Shown: positions 25,889-35,841 of the stretch, piece after piece
Layout: each line of letters opens with the position of its first letter
How positions within the stretch are numbered: the stretch's first letter is position 1
DNA from: an uncultured Sinobacteraceae bacterium
GTDB lineage: Bacteria > Pseudomonadota > Gammaproteobacteria > Nevskiales > Nevskiaceae
DNA length: 64,000 nucleotides
NCBI GenBank assembly: GCA_903822975.1
Contig: CAIJRD010000020.1
Coordinates: forward strand, 30,614 to 94,613
Direction of reading: 5' to 3'
Notes under the pieces: model-generated
The model's input: only the letters and a program-made list of their open reading frames with translations
What the model was told of the DNA's origin: nothing
Database searches by the model: none
Made by a program: the position numbers and the translations under genes

Positions 25889-25921
25889 CCTCGTGCAGCC
25901 GCTTCTGCGGACTGCACGAGG
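25889..25921. terminator. Strong hairpin between convergent genes
   Basis: CCTCGTGCAG pairs with CTGCACGAGG (10 bp), with an inner CCGC/GCGG stem around TTCT and one bulged A. It lies in the 232-bp gap between the desaturase and glutathione transferase genes, which converge. There is no T-run on either strand, so it may act as a 3'-end hairpin without intrinsic termination. Confidence 0.55.
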
Positions 25922-25944
25922 GGACGCACTAAATTACGAGTTGG

Positions 25945-26619
25945 CTAGGTGCCCAGCAGCTTGTATTCGCCGCCTTTCTTGAGTGCGGCTTGATAAGCCG
26001 GTCGCGCATGGATGCGTGCGAGAAAGGCGGTCAGTTTCGGGTACTGCTGATCGAGCCCGCCACGCGCCGTGGCAGCCTCCAACGGAAAACTCAGCTGCAC
26101 GTCGGCGGCGGTGAATTCCGGTCCGGCGAACCAGGTGCTCTTCGCCAGTTCAGCTTCCATGAAGCCGAGGTGCAGCTTCAGCTGCGGGTCGATGAACGTG
26201 CTCTGAACCTTGCTGGCGATCCCGCGCGCGATCGGTCGCACGAAGAACGGCATCGGCTGCGTCGGGATGAAACCGAAAATCAGCTTGAGCAACAAGGGCA
26301 ACATGGCCGAGCCTTCGGCGTAGTGCAGCCAGTAGGTGTAGCGCAGGCGCTCCGGTGTGCCGGCGGCCGGAATCAAGCGGCCATTGCCGTAGCGTTCGAC
26401 CAGATATTCGACGATCGCGCCGGACTCGGCGACGGTGTTGGCCCCGTCGGTGATGACCGGCGACTTGCCCAAGGGGTGCACCGCGAGCAATTCCGGCGGC
26501 GCCAGCATGGTCTTGGCGTCGCGCTGGTAATACTTGATCTCATACGGCACGCCGAGTTCTTCGAGCAGCCACAGCACACGTTGCGAGCGGGAATTGTTCA
26601 GATGGTGAACGGTAACCAT
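25945..26619 (-). CDS. Glutathione S-transferase family protein
   Basis: A 224-residue protein starting MVTVHHLNNSRSQRVLWLLE, with AAGGA before the ATG. The N-terminal thioredoxin-like domain includes a probable catalytic Ser (NNSRSQR), the cis-Pro segment LGKSPVITDG, and ESGAIVEYL for glutathione binding. An all-helical C-terminal domain follows. Likely a cytoplasmic detoxification enzyme; substrate unknown. Confidence 0.93.
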   Translation of the reverse strand: MVTVHHLNNSRSQRVLWLLEELGVPYEIKYYQRDAKTMLAPPELLAVHPLGKSPVITDGANTVAESGAIVEYLVERYGNGRLIPAAGTPERLRYTYWLHYAEGSAMLPLLLKLIFGFIPTQPMPFFVRPIARGIASKVQSTFIDPQLKLHLGFMEAELAKSTWFAGPEFTAADVQLSFPLEAATARGGLDQQYPKLTAFLARIHARPAYQAALKKGGEYKLLGT

Positions 26620-26680
26620 GGTGCGATCCTTGGACGGTAATCGGGTGGGGCACCTTTCCGTATTCACGGCGGCGCGTCAA

Positions 26681-26829
26681 TGCGCAGCGCCCGGTTTGCG
26701 CTGCGCAAGGGTCCGGCGCGAGGGTAAAAAAACTGGACCACGGCTGCCGATCGATGCGGAGACTTCGGGCGATCCGCTTCCAGCTTCCCGCTTCAGGCTG
26801 CGCGCGCAGCGCCGCTGGAGCGCTGCGCG
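26681..26829. repeat. Two related GC-rich inverted repeats (REP-like)
   Basis: Two hairpins share the core GCGCAGCGC with its complement GCGCTGCGC and each has a 7-nt loop. The first is at 26681-26707 (10-bp stem), the second at 26803-26829 (10-bp stem CGCGCAGCGC/GCGCTGCGCG). They lie about 120 bp apart in the 249-bp gap between the H-NS gene and the glutathione transferase gene. The shared core suggests copies of one repetitive element. Confidence 0.7.
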
Positions 26830-26868
26830 ACGAATATCCTTAAAACAGCCAATCGATCCTGCAAACGA

Positions 26869-27207
26869 TCAGGCAATCAAAAAACTGTCCCGCGATTGTC
26901 CGGCTTCCTCTGCGTGCCGCACCCATAAGGGCGAACGGCCGCGACCGGTCCAGGTTTGACCGGTCTGCGGGTCCCGGTATTTTGCCGCAACGACTTTTCG
27001 GCTTTTCTTCGCGGTTTCGACGGCGGTGCTGCCGCCGAATTTAAGATCGCTTGGGCGCAACTTATAGGCGGCTATTTTCTCGTTGATTTCGGCGATAACC
27101 TGATTGAGTTCCTTTTTGCGAATTTCCTCGGCTTTTTTCTGCAGGCTCTCGATCTGCTGAACCAACTCTTTATAACTGGCCACTTTCGCTCCCATGGTTT
27201 TGATCAT
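26869..27207 (-). CDS. H-NS family nucleoid-associated protein
   Basis: A roughly 112-residue xenogeneic-silencer type DNA-binding protein. The N-terminal half is a coiled coil (YKELVQQIESLQKKAEEIRK, ELNQVIAEINEKIAAY). The C-terminal DNA-binding domain carries YRDPQTGQTWTGRGRSPLWV, with the QTGRGR-like AT-hook motif in the form TWTGRGRSP. The exact start is uncertain: ATG at 27207 (MIKTMGAKVASYKE), ATG at 27195, or GTG at 27219. The AT-rich upstream region fits autoregulation, which is common in this family. Confidence 0.92.
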   Translation of the reverse strand: MIKTMGAKVASYKELVQQIESLQKKAEEIRKKELNQVIAEINEKIAAYKLRPSDLKFGGSTAVETAKKSRKVVAAKYRDPQTGQTWTGRGRSPLWVRHAEEAGQSRDSFLIA

Positions 27208-27435
27208 TACCGGAATCACTCAAACCAGCCGCCGACAATCTTAATTCGCATTAATCAAACGCTTATTTGGACTAATGGTTAATTGCCCATATTAGAGTCG
27301 ATTTCGCCGCGGACACAAGATAATAAATAGGGCGCCGAAGTTAACTCGCGTGGCTTAAATAAACCGACCCGGCAGGTAATCGACTGAGTTCGTCGAATCC
27401 GTTAGAAATCGACGCGTCGGAGCGAGGCTGGCCGT
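27208..27435. promoter_or_regulatory. AT-rich leader between H-NS and miaA
   Basis: This stretch is far richer in A and T than the surrounding DNA (for example CTTAATTCGCATTAATC and ATAATAAATAGG). It contains several TTAA and ATTAAT repeats. It holds the divergent promoters of the H-NS gene and miaA, and is a natural H-NS binding target. No gene seen. Confidence 0.6.
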
Positions 27436-27441
27436 TAAACT
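27436..27441 (+). promoter_or_regulatory. Candidate -10 hexamer (TAAACT) before miaA
   Basis: TAAACT ends 8 nt before the GTG start of miaA and there is no ribosome-binding site; possible near-leaderless start. Confidence 0.3.
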
Positions 27442-27449
27442 AATCGCCC

Positions 27450-28421
27450 GTGAATTCCCCCGAGCAGAACTCTGTTCCGCCGCTGATCATCCTCAGCGGA
27501 CCCACCGCGACCGGTAAATCGGCGCTCGCGCTGGCCCTGTGTGCGTCGATGACCCAGAGCCGTTGGAGCGGGGCCGAAATCGTCACGGTCGATTCGGCGC
27601 AGATTTACCGCGGCATGGATATCGGCACCGCGAAACCCGATGCGGCCGCACGCGTGCAGGTGCCGCATCACCTGCTCGATATTCTCGATCCCGCCGAGGC
27701 GTATTCGGCGGCGCGATTCGCCAGCGACGCGCTGACGACCATTGCAGAAATCCGCAGTCGCAATCGCGTGCCGGTGCTGGTCGGTGGCACCCTGCTGTAT
27801 GTGAGGGCCCTGCTCGAAGGCCTCAGCGACCTGCCCGCCGCCAACGCCGAATTCCGCGAACAACTCGAAGCGGAGGGTGCCGAATTGGGCTGGGGCGCCT
27901 TGCACGCGCGCTTGGCGCGCATCGATCCGCGCAGCGCGGCGCGTCTGCATCCGAACGATGTCCAGCGCGTGCAGCGCGCGCTCGAAATCGCCCACTTTGC
28001 CGGTGCGCCAGCGAGCGATCGTCAGGGGCGGGCGCAGCCACCGACGTTGCCGGGGGTCGTTGCGCGCATCGCGCTGATGCCGCCGGACCGAGTGGCACTG
28101 ACGTTGCGTATTCAACAACGGCTGCACCAAATGATCGCTCGCGGGTTCGTTGAGGAAGTCGCTGCGCTGCGTTCGCGTGGCGATTTGCATCTTGGCTTGC
28201 CGGCCATGCGAGCGGTCGGCTATCGTCAGTTGTGGGGTCACTTGGAAGGGCAGTACGACCTGCAAGAAGCGGTTCGGCTGTCGGTCGTGGCCACCCGCCA
28301 ATACGCCAAGCGGCAGATGACTTGGCTGCGCGGCGAGTCCGAAAAGTGGAGCTGGATAGATCCCGTGGAACCTAATGCGCTGGCGCGGGTCTTGAGTCTG
28401 TTACCCGAGGGTTCAAAGTGA
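27450..28421 (+). CDS. miaA: tRNA dimethylallyltransferase
   Basis: Adds dimethylallyl to N6 of A37 in tRNAs that read UNN codons. The 323-residue protein starts with GTG ([21 protein letters not shown]). The P-loop is [12 protein letters not shown], and the family signature [16 protein letters not shown] holds the catalytic Asp. Later landmarks are [20 protein letters not shown] and [16 protein letters not shown]. Followed by hfq in the conserved order miaA-hfq-hflX. Confidence 0.96.
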   Translation: MNSPEQNSVPPLIILSGPTATGKSALALALCASMTQSRWSGAEIVTVDSAQIYRGMDIGTAKPDAAARVQVPHHLLDILDPAEAYSAARFASDALTTIAEIRSRNRVPVLVGGTLLYVRALLEGLSDLPAANAEFREQLEAEGAELGWGALHARLARIDPRSAARLHPNDVQRVQRALEIAHFAGAPASDRQGRAQPPTLPGVVARIALMPPDRVALTLRIQQRLHQMIARGFVEEVAALRSRGDLHLGLPAMRAVGYRQLWGHLEGQYDLQEAVRLSVVATRQYAKRQMTWLRGESEKWSWIDPVEPNALARVLSLLPEGSK

Positions 28422-28495
28422 TGCGTGCTACACTTCAGTTGAATAAACGCCCGCCAAGAGCGGAGCCATCCAATAATTCCAATAAGGTAGTTGCC

Positions 28496-28762
28496 ATGTC
28501 TAAAGGCCAGACTCTGCAGGAGCCGTTTCTCAACGCCCTGCGCAAAGAGCGCATTCCCGTCTCCATCTACCTTGTCAATGGCATCAAGCTCCAAGGCCAA
28601 ATCGAGTCGTTCGACCAGTTCGTCGTATTGCTGAAGAACACGGTCAGCCAGATGGTCTACAAACACGCGATTTCCACCATCGTGCCGGCTCGCGCCGTGC
28701 GCATGCAGGACGCCGATTCCGATGCCGATCCGGTTTCTGAGTCGGAGTCGGAAGGCGCCTGA
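28496..28762 (+). CDS. hfq: RNA chaperone Hfq
   Basis: Hexameric Sm-like protein that pairs small RNAs with mRNAs. The start [20 protein letters not shown] is canonical, with AAGGTAG upstream; 88 residues. Sm1 contains [16 protein letters not shown] and Sm2 is [12 protein letters not shown]. The tail is acidic ([17 protein letters not shown]) and written by GATTCC/GAGTCG-like hexamers at 28715-28756. The open frame extends upstream into the end of miaA, but only the 28496 start fits the family. Confidence 0.97.
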   Translation: MSKGQTLQEPFLNALRKERIPVSIYLVNGIKLQGQIESFDQFVVLLKNTVSQMVYKHAISTIVPARAVRMQDADSDADPVSESESEGA

Positions 28763-28811
28763 TCGCCGCCGGAGTGATCGCCTTCAGGCACTGCGCGGTG
28801 GTTGAACCCGT

Positions 28812-30137
28812 TTGACTAATCTTTCCACGGTTGCAACCAAACCCGCTGCTGGCGTGCAGAAGGCGGTATTGGTACACCTCGAATTTCCCAATGTGGATTT
28901 CGAGGCGGACCGCCAAGAATTTATCGAACTCGCACGCTCTGCCGGCGCGGAAATCGTCAGCGTGATCGGTGGACGCCGCGACCGCCCGGATGCCGGGCTG
29001 TATGCCGGTTCCGGCAAGGTCGACGAAGTGGCCGCCGCAGTCCAGGCCGGCGGTGCCGATCTGGCGATCTTCAACCACGAACTGTCGCCGAGTCAGGAGC
29101 GCAATCTCGAAAAGCGCCTGCAATGCCGCGTGCTCAATCGCGCCGGCCTGATTCTGGACATCTTCGCGCGACGCGCGCGCTCGCACGAAGGCAAGCTGCA
29201 GGTTGAACTCGCGCAGCTGAACCACTTGTCGACGCGACTGGTGCGTGGCTGGACCCATCTTGAACGCCAGAAAGGCGGCATCGGCCTGCGCGGACCGGGT
29301 GAAACCCAGCTGGAAACTGACCGTCGATTGGTGCGCGGCCGAATCGCCACCGTCAAGCGGCACCTCGAAGAAGTGCGCGCGCGACGGGCGCAGAATCGCC
29401 AGGGCCGGGCGCGCAACGAAATTCCCACGGTCTCGCTGGTCGGCTACACCAACGCCGGCAAGTCGACCCTGTTCAACGCACTCACCGGCGACGACAGCTT
29501 TGCCTCCAACCAGCTGTTCGCAACGCTCGATACCACGGTGCGCCGCGTGCAGTTGCCGACCGGCGAAACCGCTGTGCTGGCCGATACGGTCGGTTTCGTG
29601 CGCGACTTGCCGCATGAGCTGATCGCCGCCTTTCGCGCCACGCTGGAAGAATCGCGCGAGGCCAGTCTGCTGCTGCATGTGGTCGATTCCGCCGATGCCG
29701 AGCGGGTCCAGCGGATGCACCAGGTCGATGCGGTGCTCACCGAGATCGGTGCCGACGAGGTGCCGCGCCTGCTCGTGTTCAACAAGATCGATCTGCGCGA
29801 AGACGAGACGCCCAGAATCGAGCGTGACGAAGACGGCAGGCCGACGCGCGTATTCGTGTCCGCGCAAAGCGGGTCCGGTCTCGACTTGCTGCGCACGGCA
29901 GTCGCCGCCTGCCTGTATCCGGATCTGGTTGAAGAAGAAATGCGCTTGCCGCCGACCGCGTCCAAGCTGCGCGCGCAGCTGTTCGCGCTCAACGCGGTAC
30001 GCGGCGAAACCCCGGAAGACGATGGTGGTTCGCGGCTGCGCGTGCGTTTGCCCTATTCGCGCCTCGCACGCCTCTGCCGCGAGGCCGGAATCGCGCCGCC
30101 GCCGCGCGCGGTTGCCGCAGACGCTGCCGCTTCCTAA
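28812..30137 (+). CDS. hflX: Ribosome-associated GTPase HflX
   Basis: GTPase that splits stalled or stressed ribosomes. A 441-residue protein with a TTG start at 28812; no ATG fits. The N-terminal HflX domain shows GGRRDRPDAGLYAGSGKVDE and NHELSPSQERNLEKRLQCRV. The linker has GIGLRGPGETQLETDRR. The G domain begins near residue 211 (GYTNAGKSTLFNAL), with DTVGFVRDLPHELI (G3) and NKIDL (G4). It lies 49 bp after hfq and before hflK in the usual order. Confidence 0.95.
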   Translation: MTNLSTVATKPAAGVQKAVLVHLEFPNVDFEADRQEFIELARSAGAEIVSVIGGRRDRPDAGLYAGSGKVDEVAAAVQAGGADLAIFNHELSPSQERNLEKRLQCRVLNRAGLILDIFARRARSHEGKLQVELAQLNHLSTRLVRGWTHLERQKGGIGLRGPGETQLETDRRLVRGRIATVKRHLEEVRARRAQNRQGRARNEIPTVSLVGYTNAGKSTLFNALTGDDSFASNQLFATLDTTVRRVQLPTGETAVLADTVGFVRDLPHELIAAFRATLEESREASLLLHVVDSADAERVQRMHQVDAVLTEIGADEVPRLLVFNKIDLREDETPRIERDEDGRPTRVFVSAQSGSGLDLLRTAVAACLYPDLVEEEMRLPPTASKLRAQLFALNAVRGETPEDDGGSRLRVRLPYSRLARLCREAGIAPPPRAVAADAAAS

Positions 30138-30270
30138 AATCGCGCCCTCGACTTCGCGTTAACCAAACTTGCCGGCATGCCGAATCCTCTGTGCCGTTGC
30201 GTTCCGATGCCCCCTGCACCCGCGGCCTGCACCCTGCGCCTCGAAGCGGTATCCATGACTGGAGTGAAAG

Positions 30271-31434
30271 ATGGCCTGGAATGAACCCGGACCCGGGCGC
30301 GATCCCTGGACCCAGGGTTCCGGCGGCAAGCGTGGAGACAGCAAGCCGCCCGATCTCGGACAACTGCTGCAAAAGCTCAAGGCGCAGTTGCGTGGTAAAG
30401 GCGGCGGTCCGTCGACCAATCTGGTGGCGGCAGTTGCCAGCCTGCTGGTGGCGATCTGGCTGCTGTCTGGCTTTTACAGCATCGACGCAAAGGATCGTGG
30501 TGCCGTATTGCATTTCGGCGCACTCAAGCGCATCGACGATCCGGGCCTGCATTGGCACATTCCCTGGCCGGTGGAACGCGTCGAACGCATCGACGTCACG
30601 CAGGTGCGTCAGGCGCGTGAACGTGCCACGGTGCTGACCAAGGACAACAACCTCGTCGATGTCGAATTGCAGGTGCAGTATCACGTCGGTTCCGCCGAAG
30701 ATTTCCTGCTCGGCGTCAGCGATCCCGACGACACCCTGCAGAATGTGCTGACCGGTCTGCTGCGCGAAGCCGCCGGCAACGTCGATGTCGACGCACTGCT
30801 CGGCGACGGCCGCAATACGCTCGCGCCGCGTGTGCAGGATGCCCTTCAGCAACGGCTCGATGCCTACAAGACCGGCCTCGTCGTCACCGCCGTTGGCCTG
30901 CAGCAGATCCAGCCGCCGGAGCAAGTGCAGGCGGCGTTCGCCGATGCCATCAAGGCGCGCGAAGATCAGGATCGCTTGCGTGCGGAAGCGCATGCCTATG
31001 CCGATGCCAGACTGCCGAATGCGCGCGGTGAAGCCGCTCAGCGCATCACCGAGGCGACGTCGTATCGCGACGAATCGATTGCCCGCGCACAGGGCGACGT
31101 CGCACGTTTCGAAGCGGTGCTGGAGCAGTACCGCAAAGCGCCGAAGGTCACGCGCGAGCGGCTCTATCTCGATGCAATGAGCGAGATCTACGGCAATACC
31201 ACCAAGGTCCTGATCGATGCCGACAAGGGCAATCCGGTGATCTATCTGCCGCTCGATCAACTGGTCAAGAACGCACAGGCAAAGGCGCCCGAGGCCAGCA
31301 CCGAGGCGGCACCGAATGCCGCGCCGTCGGCACCACCCGCGCACGCCGCACCGGGCAATTCCAACGGGAACGGCAGCAACAACAGTTACGGCAACGGCGA
31401 CGCCAATCGTTCGCGTGATCGGGGGAACCGTTGA
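30271..31434 (+). CDS. hflK: FtsH modulator HflK
   Basis: Forms with HflC the inner-membrane SPFH complex that encloses the FtsH protease. 387 residues, starting MAWNEPGPGRDPWTQGSGGK after GGAG. The cytoplasmic N terminus is Gly/Pro-rich; one membrane segment is at about 48-66 (VAAVASLLVAIWLLSGFYSI). The SPFH domain follows (GLHWHIPWPVERVERID), then a coiled coil. The tail is Ala/Pro/Asn-rich. The stop overlaps the hflC ATG. Confidence 0.96.
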   Translation: MAWNEPGPGRDPWTQGSGGKRGDSKPPDLGQLLQKLKAQLRGKGGGPSTNLVAAVASLLVAIWLLSGFYSIDAKDRGAVLHFGALKRIDDPGLHWHIPWPVERVERIDVTQVRQARERATVLTKDNNLVDVELQVQYHVGSAEDFLLGVSDPDDTLQNVLTGLLREAAGNVDVDALLGDGRNTLAPRVQDALQQRLDAYKTGLVVTAVGLQQIQPPEQVQAAFADAIKAREDQDRLRAEAHAYADARLPNARGEAAQRITEATSYRDESIARAQGDVARFEAVLEQYRKAPKVTRERLYLDAMSEIYGNTTKVLIDADKGNPVIYLPLDQLVKNAQAKAPEASTEAAPNAAPSAPPAHAAPGNSNGNGSNNSYGNGDANRSRDRGNR

Positions 31435-32312
31435 TGAAAATCAAACAACCACCGCTGCTGCCGGTCGCAATTCTCGCCGCCGCGCTGATGGTGCTCGACG
31501 CCAGCTATTTCACCATCGATCAGCGCGTCAGCGGCGTCGTATTGCAGTTCGGCCAGATCGAACGCGTCGAGCAAGAGCCAGGCTTCCACCTGCGCATTCC
31601 CTGGGTGCAGTCGGTTAAAAAATTCGATGCGCGATTACTGCCGGCAGAGAGCGGCCTGCAATCGCTGACGACCAAGGATCAGCGCGCGCTGCAGGTGGCT
31701 GCGTACGCGAAATGGCGTATCAGCGACGTTGCGCTGTTTTACAAGGCAACCGCCGGACAGCTGCGCGGCAACGACCTGATCTCCAAGGGTCTCGGCCGCG
31801 CCGTCACTGCTGAACTGTCGACGCATACGCTGCAGAACATCGTCAGCGCCGATGCTGGAATGTTGGCCGCACTCAAGCAGGCCGCGACGGACCAGACGCG
31901 CGATCTGGGTGTCGAAATCGTCGACGTGCAGCTGAAGACGGTGGACCTGCCGAAAGACAACGACTACACCGAGGCGGTCTACGATCGTATGCGCGCCGAA
32001 CGTCAGCGCGTTGCGGCCGACGTCCGCGCCCAGGGCAGCGAGGAAGCGCAGAAGATTCGCGCCGAGGCGGACGGCACCGCCCAGACCGTGCTGGCCGAAG
32101 CCTATCGCTCGGCCGAGCAGTTGCGCGGCGAGGGCGATGCCAAGGCCACCGAGATCTACGCCAAGGCCTACGGACAAGATCCGGAGTTCTTCGCGTTTTA
32201 TCGTTCGCTGAATGCCTACCGCGCCTCGTTCAAGGACAAGCAGGATGTGCTGGTACTCGAGCCCAAGGGGCAGTTCTTCAAGTACTTCAAGGACGAGGGC
32301 AGCGGCAAGTGA
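31434..32312 (+). CDS. hflC: FtsH modulator HflC
   Basis: Partner of HflK. 292 residues starting MKIKQPPLLPVAILAAALMV; the ATG shares one base with the HflK stop. An in-frame TTG lies 3 nt upstream. An N-terminal membrane anchor leads to the SPFH domain (GFHLRIPWVQSVKKFDARLL) and a long helical part (RQRVAADVRAQGSEEAQKIR). AYGQDPEFFAFYRSLNAYR is a family hallmark. Confidence 0.96.
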   Translation: MKIKQPPLLPVAILAAALMVLDASYFTIDQRVSGVVLQFGQIERVEQEPGFHLRIPWVQSVKKFDARLLPAESGLQSLTTKDQRALQVAAYAKWRISDVALFYKATAGQLRGNDLISKGLGRAVTAELSTHTLQNIVSADAGMLAALKQAATDQTRDLGVEIVDVQLKTVDLPKDNDYTEAVYDRMRAERQRVAADVRAQGSEEAQKIRAEADGTAQTVLAEAYRSAEQLRGEGDAKATEIYAKAYGQDPEFFAFYRSLNAYRASFKDKQDVLVLEPKGQFFKYFKDEGSGK

Positions 32313-32336
32313 TCGCGCCCGCGGCGTGCTGATCGT

Positions 32337-32531
32337 ATGCTGCAGGACATTCTGCGGGCGCTCGCCCTCGTGTTCGTGATCGAAGGCATCCTGCCGTTCG
32401 TATCGCCGGCGCGTTCGCAACGCCTGTTCACGCGCCTTTCGCAACTCGACGAGCGCGCGGTGCGCGTGCTCGGTCTCACCAGCATGCTCGGCGGCGTGAT
32501 TTCACTGCAGCTGCTGCGCTGGCTCGCTTAA
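32337..32531 (+). CDS. DUF2065 small membrane protein (YjeT-like)
   Basis: A 64-residue protein starting MLQDILRALALVFVIEGILP with two hydrophobic helices and a basic loop (SPARSQRLFTRLSQ); the end is GGVISLQLLRWLA. This is the DUF2065 family, often found just after hflC, as here (24 bp). Function unknown. Confidence 0.9.
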   Translation: MLQDILRALALVFVIEGILPFVSPARSQRLFTRLSQLDERAVRVLGLTSMLGGVISLQLLRWLA

Positions 32532-32547
32532 TCAATCAAGAAACGTC

Positions 32548-33534
32548 ATGACACGTACCTGGATGTTGCCGGAAGGCGTCGAAGAATCGCTGCCGGCGGT
32601 GGCCTGGCGCATCGAAGCGCTGCGCCGCGCGCTGCTCGATCACTATCGCGGCAACGGCTATGAGCTGATCCTGCCGCCGCTGCTGGAGCATCTCGACACG
32701 CTGTTGACCGGTGCCGGCTCCGATCTCGAATCGCAGACGTTCAAGCTCACCGATCCCGCCGGCGGTCGCCTGTTGGGCCTGCGCGCCGACATGACCCCGC
32801 AGGCCGCACGCATCGCCACGCGCCATTTCGCCGATCAGCCGCAGGTGCGGCTGTGCTATCTCGGCACCGTGTTGCGCACGCGGCCAGACAGCCTCGGCGG
32901 ATCGCGCGCGCCGCGGCAGGTCGGCTGCGAATATTTCGGCGAAGCCGGTCTCGACGCGGATGTCGAAATCTTGCGGCTGATGCTGGAAACGCTGCAGCTC
33001 GCCAATGTCCGCGAAGTGCATGTCGATCTCGGTCATGTTGGCATCTACCGCGCGCTGTCGGCCAAGCTCGGGCTCGATGCCGACGACGAGACTGCCGTGT
33101 TCGACATCCTGCAGCGCAAATCGCAGCCAGACCTGCGCGACTTCGCCGCAGCTCGCCGGCTCGCCGGCGACGCCATTGCCGGCATCGCCGCGCTGATGGA
33201 ACTGAATGGCGATGTCACCGTTCTGCAGCGTGCGCGTCGCATCCTCGACCTCAAGCAGCCTGCCATTGCGGAGGGCCTGCAGGCCCTGGAACAGGCCGCG
33301 CAGGCGCTGAGCCGCTTCGCACCGGCAGTGCCCTTGCACATCGATCTGGCCGAGTTGCGCGGCTATCGCTACCAGACCGGCCTGGTGTTCGCGGCGTTCG
33401 CGCCCGGTCACGGTCGTGAACTTGCGCGCGGCGGCCGTTACGATGGCGTCGGCGCGGATGTCGGCAAGCCGCGTCCGGCGACCGGCTTCTCCGCCGACGT
33501 CAACGAATTACTGCGTCTCGGCAGCGAGGCGTAA
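32548..33534 (+). CDS. hisZ: ATP phosphoribosyltransferase regulatory subunit
   Basis: A class II histidyl-tRNA-synthetase-like protein that activates short-form HisG in the first step of histidine synthesis. 328 residues, starting MTRTWMLPEGVEESLPAVAW. Motif regions include YELILPPLLEHLDTLLTG and LRADMTPQAARIATRHF. The length, lacking the anticodon-binding domain, separates it from HisS. Its presence predicts a short HisG elsewhere. It ends 545 bp before purA. Confidence 0.95.
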   Translation: MTRTWMLPEGVEESLPAVAWRIEALRRALLDHYRGNGYELILPPLLEHLDTLLTGAGSDLESQTFKLTDPAGGRLLGLRADMTPQAARIATRHFADQPQVRLCYLGTVLRTRPDSLGGSRAPRQVGCEYFGEAGLDADVEILRLMLETLQLANVREVHVDLGHVGIYRALSAKLGLDADDETAVFDILQRKSQPDLRDFAAARRLAGDAIAGIAALMELNGDVTVLQRARRILDLKQPAIAEGLQALEQAAQALSRFAPAVPLHIDLAELRGYRYQTGLVFAAFAPGHGRELARGGRYDGVGADVGKPRPATGFSADVNELLRLGSEA

Positions 33535-33605
33535 GCGTTTAGGTCGCGTTCGCGCGTCGCGCCGCGCGGTTCGAAGTTGGCGCAACGCCGCAGATCGCGA
33601 GCATT

Positions 33606-35372
<1,767 letters not shown>

Positions 35373-35486
35373 AGCCGTCGCGAGTCGCAGTCATGCACCG
35401 CTGCAAGTGACGCCGCTACCGACGGCCTTGTACAGTGGCGGCGCACAGGCGCCGCGTTCGGCGTGCGCCCGCAACGGGAGTACGCA

Positions 35487-35585
35487 ATGAGCAAAGGCCT
35501 CGACAGCAAGAAGAGCGAGAAGAAAAAGCCGGCGAAGACGATGAAGGAAAAGAAGCAGGCCAAGAAGGAGAAGAAAGGCCGCTGA
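35487..35585 (+). CDS. Small lysine-rich protein
   Basis: A 32-residue ORF starting MSKGLDSKKSEKKKPAKTMK and continuing with Lys/Glu-rich sequence to KKGR. GGGAG lies 6-7 nt before the ATG, and a terminator-like hairpin follows within 60 bp. Short basic proteins with this pattern occur in other proteobacteria as uncharacterised proteins (from memory, not searched). Possibly nucleic-acid binding; function unknown. Confidence 0.65.
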   Translation: MSKGLDSKKSEKKKPAKTMKEKKQAKKEKKGR

Positions 35586-35642
35586 TTTTTCGCAGTCCGA
35601 CGGACGCCAGGGCGGCGTCTGTCGCTGCAAAGTGGTTCGAAC

Positions 35643-35679
35643 AAGAGCCGTCGGATCGAACGATCCGGCGGTTCTTTCG
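35643..35679 (+). terminator. Intrinsic terminator after the lysine-rich ORF
   Basis: AGAGCCGTCGGATC pairs with GATCCGGCGGTTCT (two G-T pairs) around a GAAC loop, followed by TTCGTTT. The stem is about 14 bp. It would end the short transcript on the plus strand. The rest of the gap to 35841 shows nothing. Confidence 0.75.
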
Positions 35680-35841
35680 TTTAGCACTGCTGGGAGTTGC
35701 TCAGCTGGTTCCGCGGGCGTGCGCGCTAGCCTGCGCTTCTGCGCCTAAGAGGCAGACAGCGCGTTCGGCAAGGCTTTCAATCAGGCGCGGCCCGAGCCTT
35801 CGCGAACCGTGTCTGGCGACCCGTGGCGATCGGAGCAGAAC

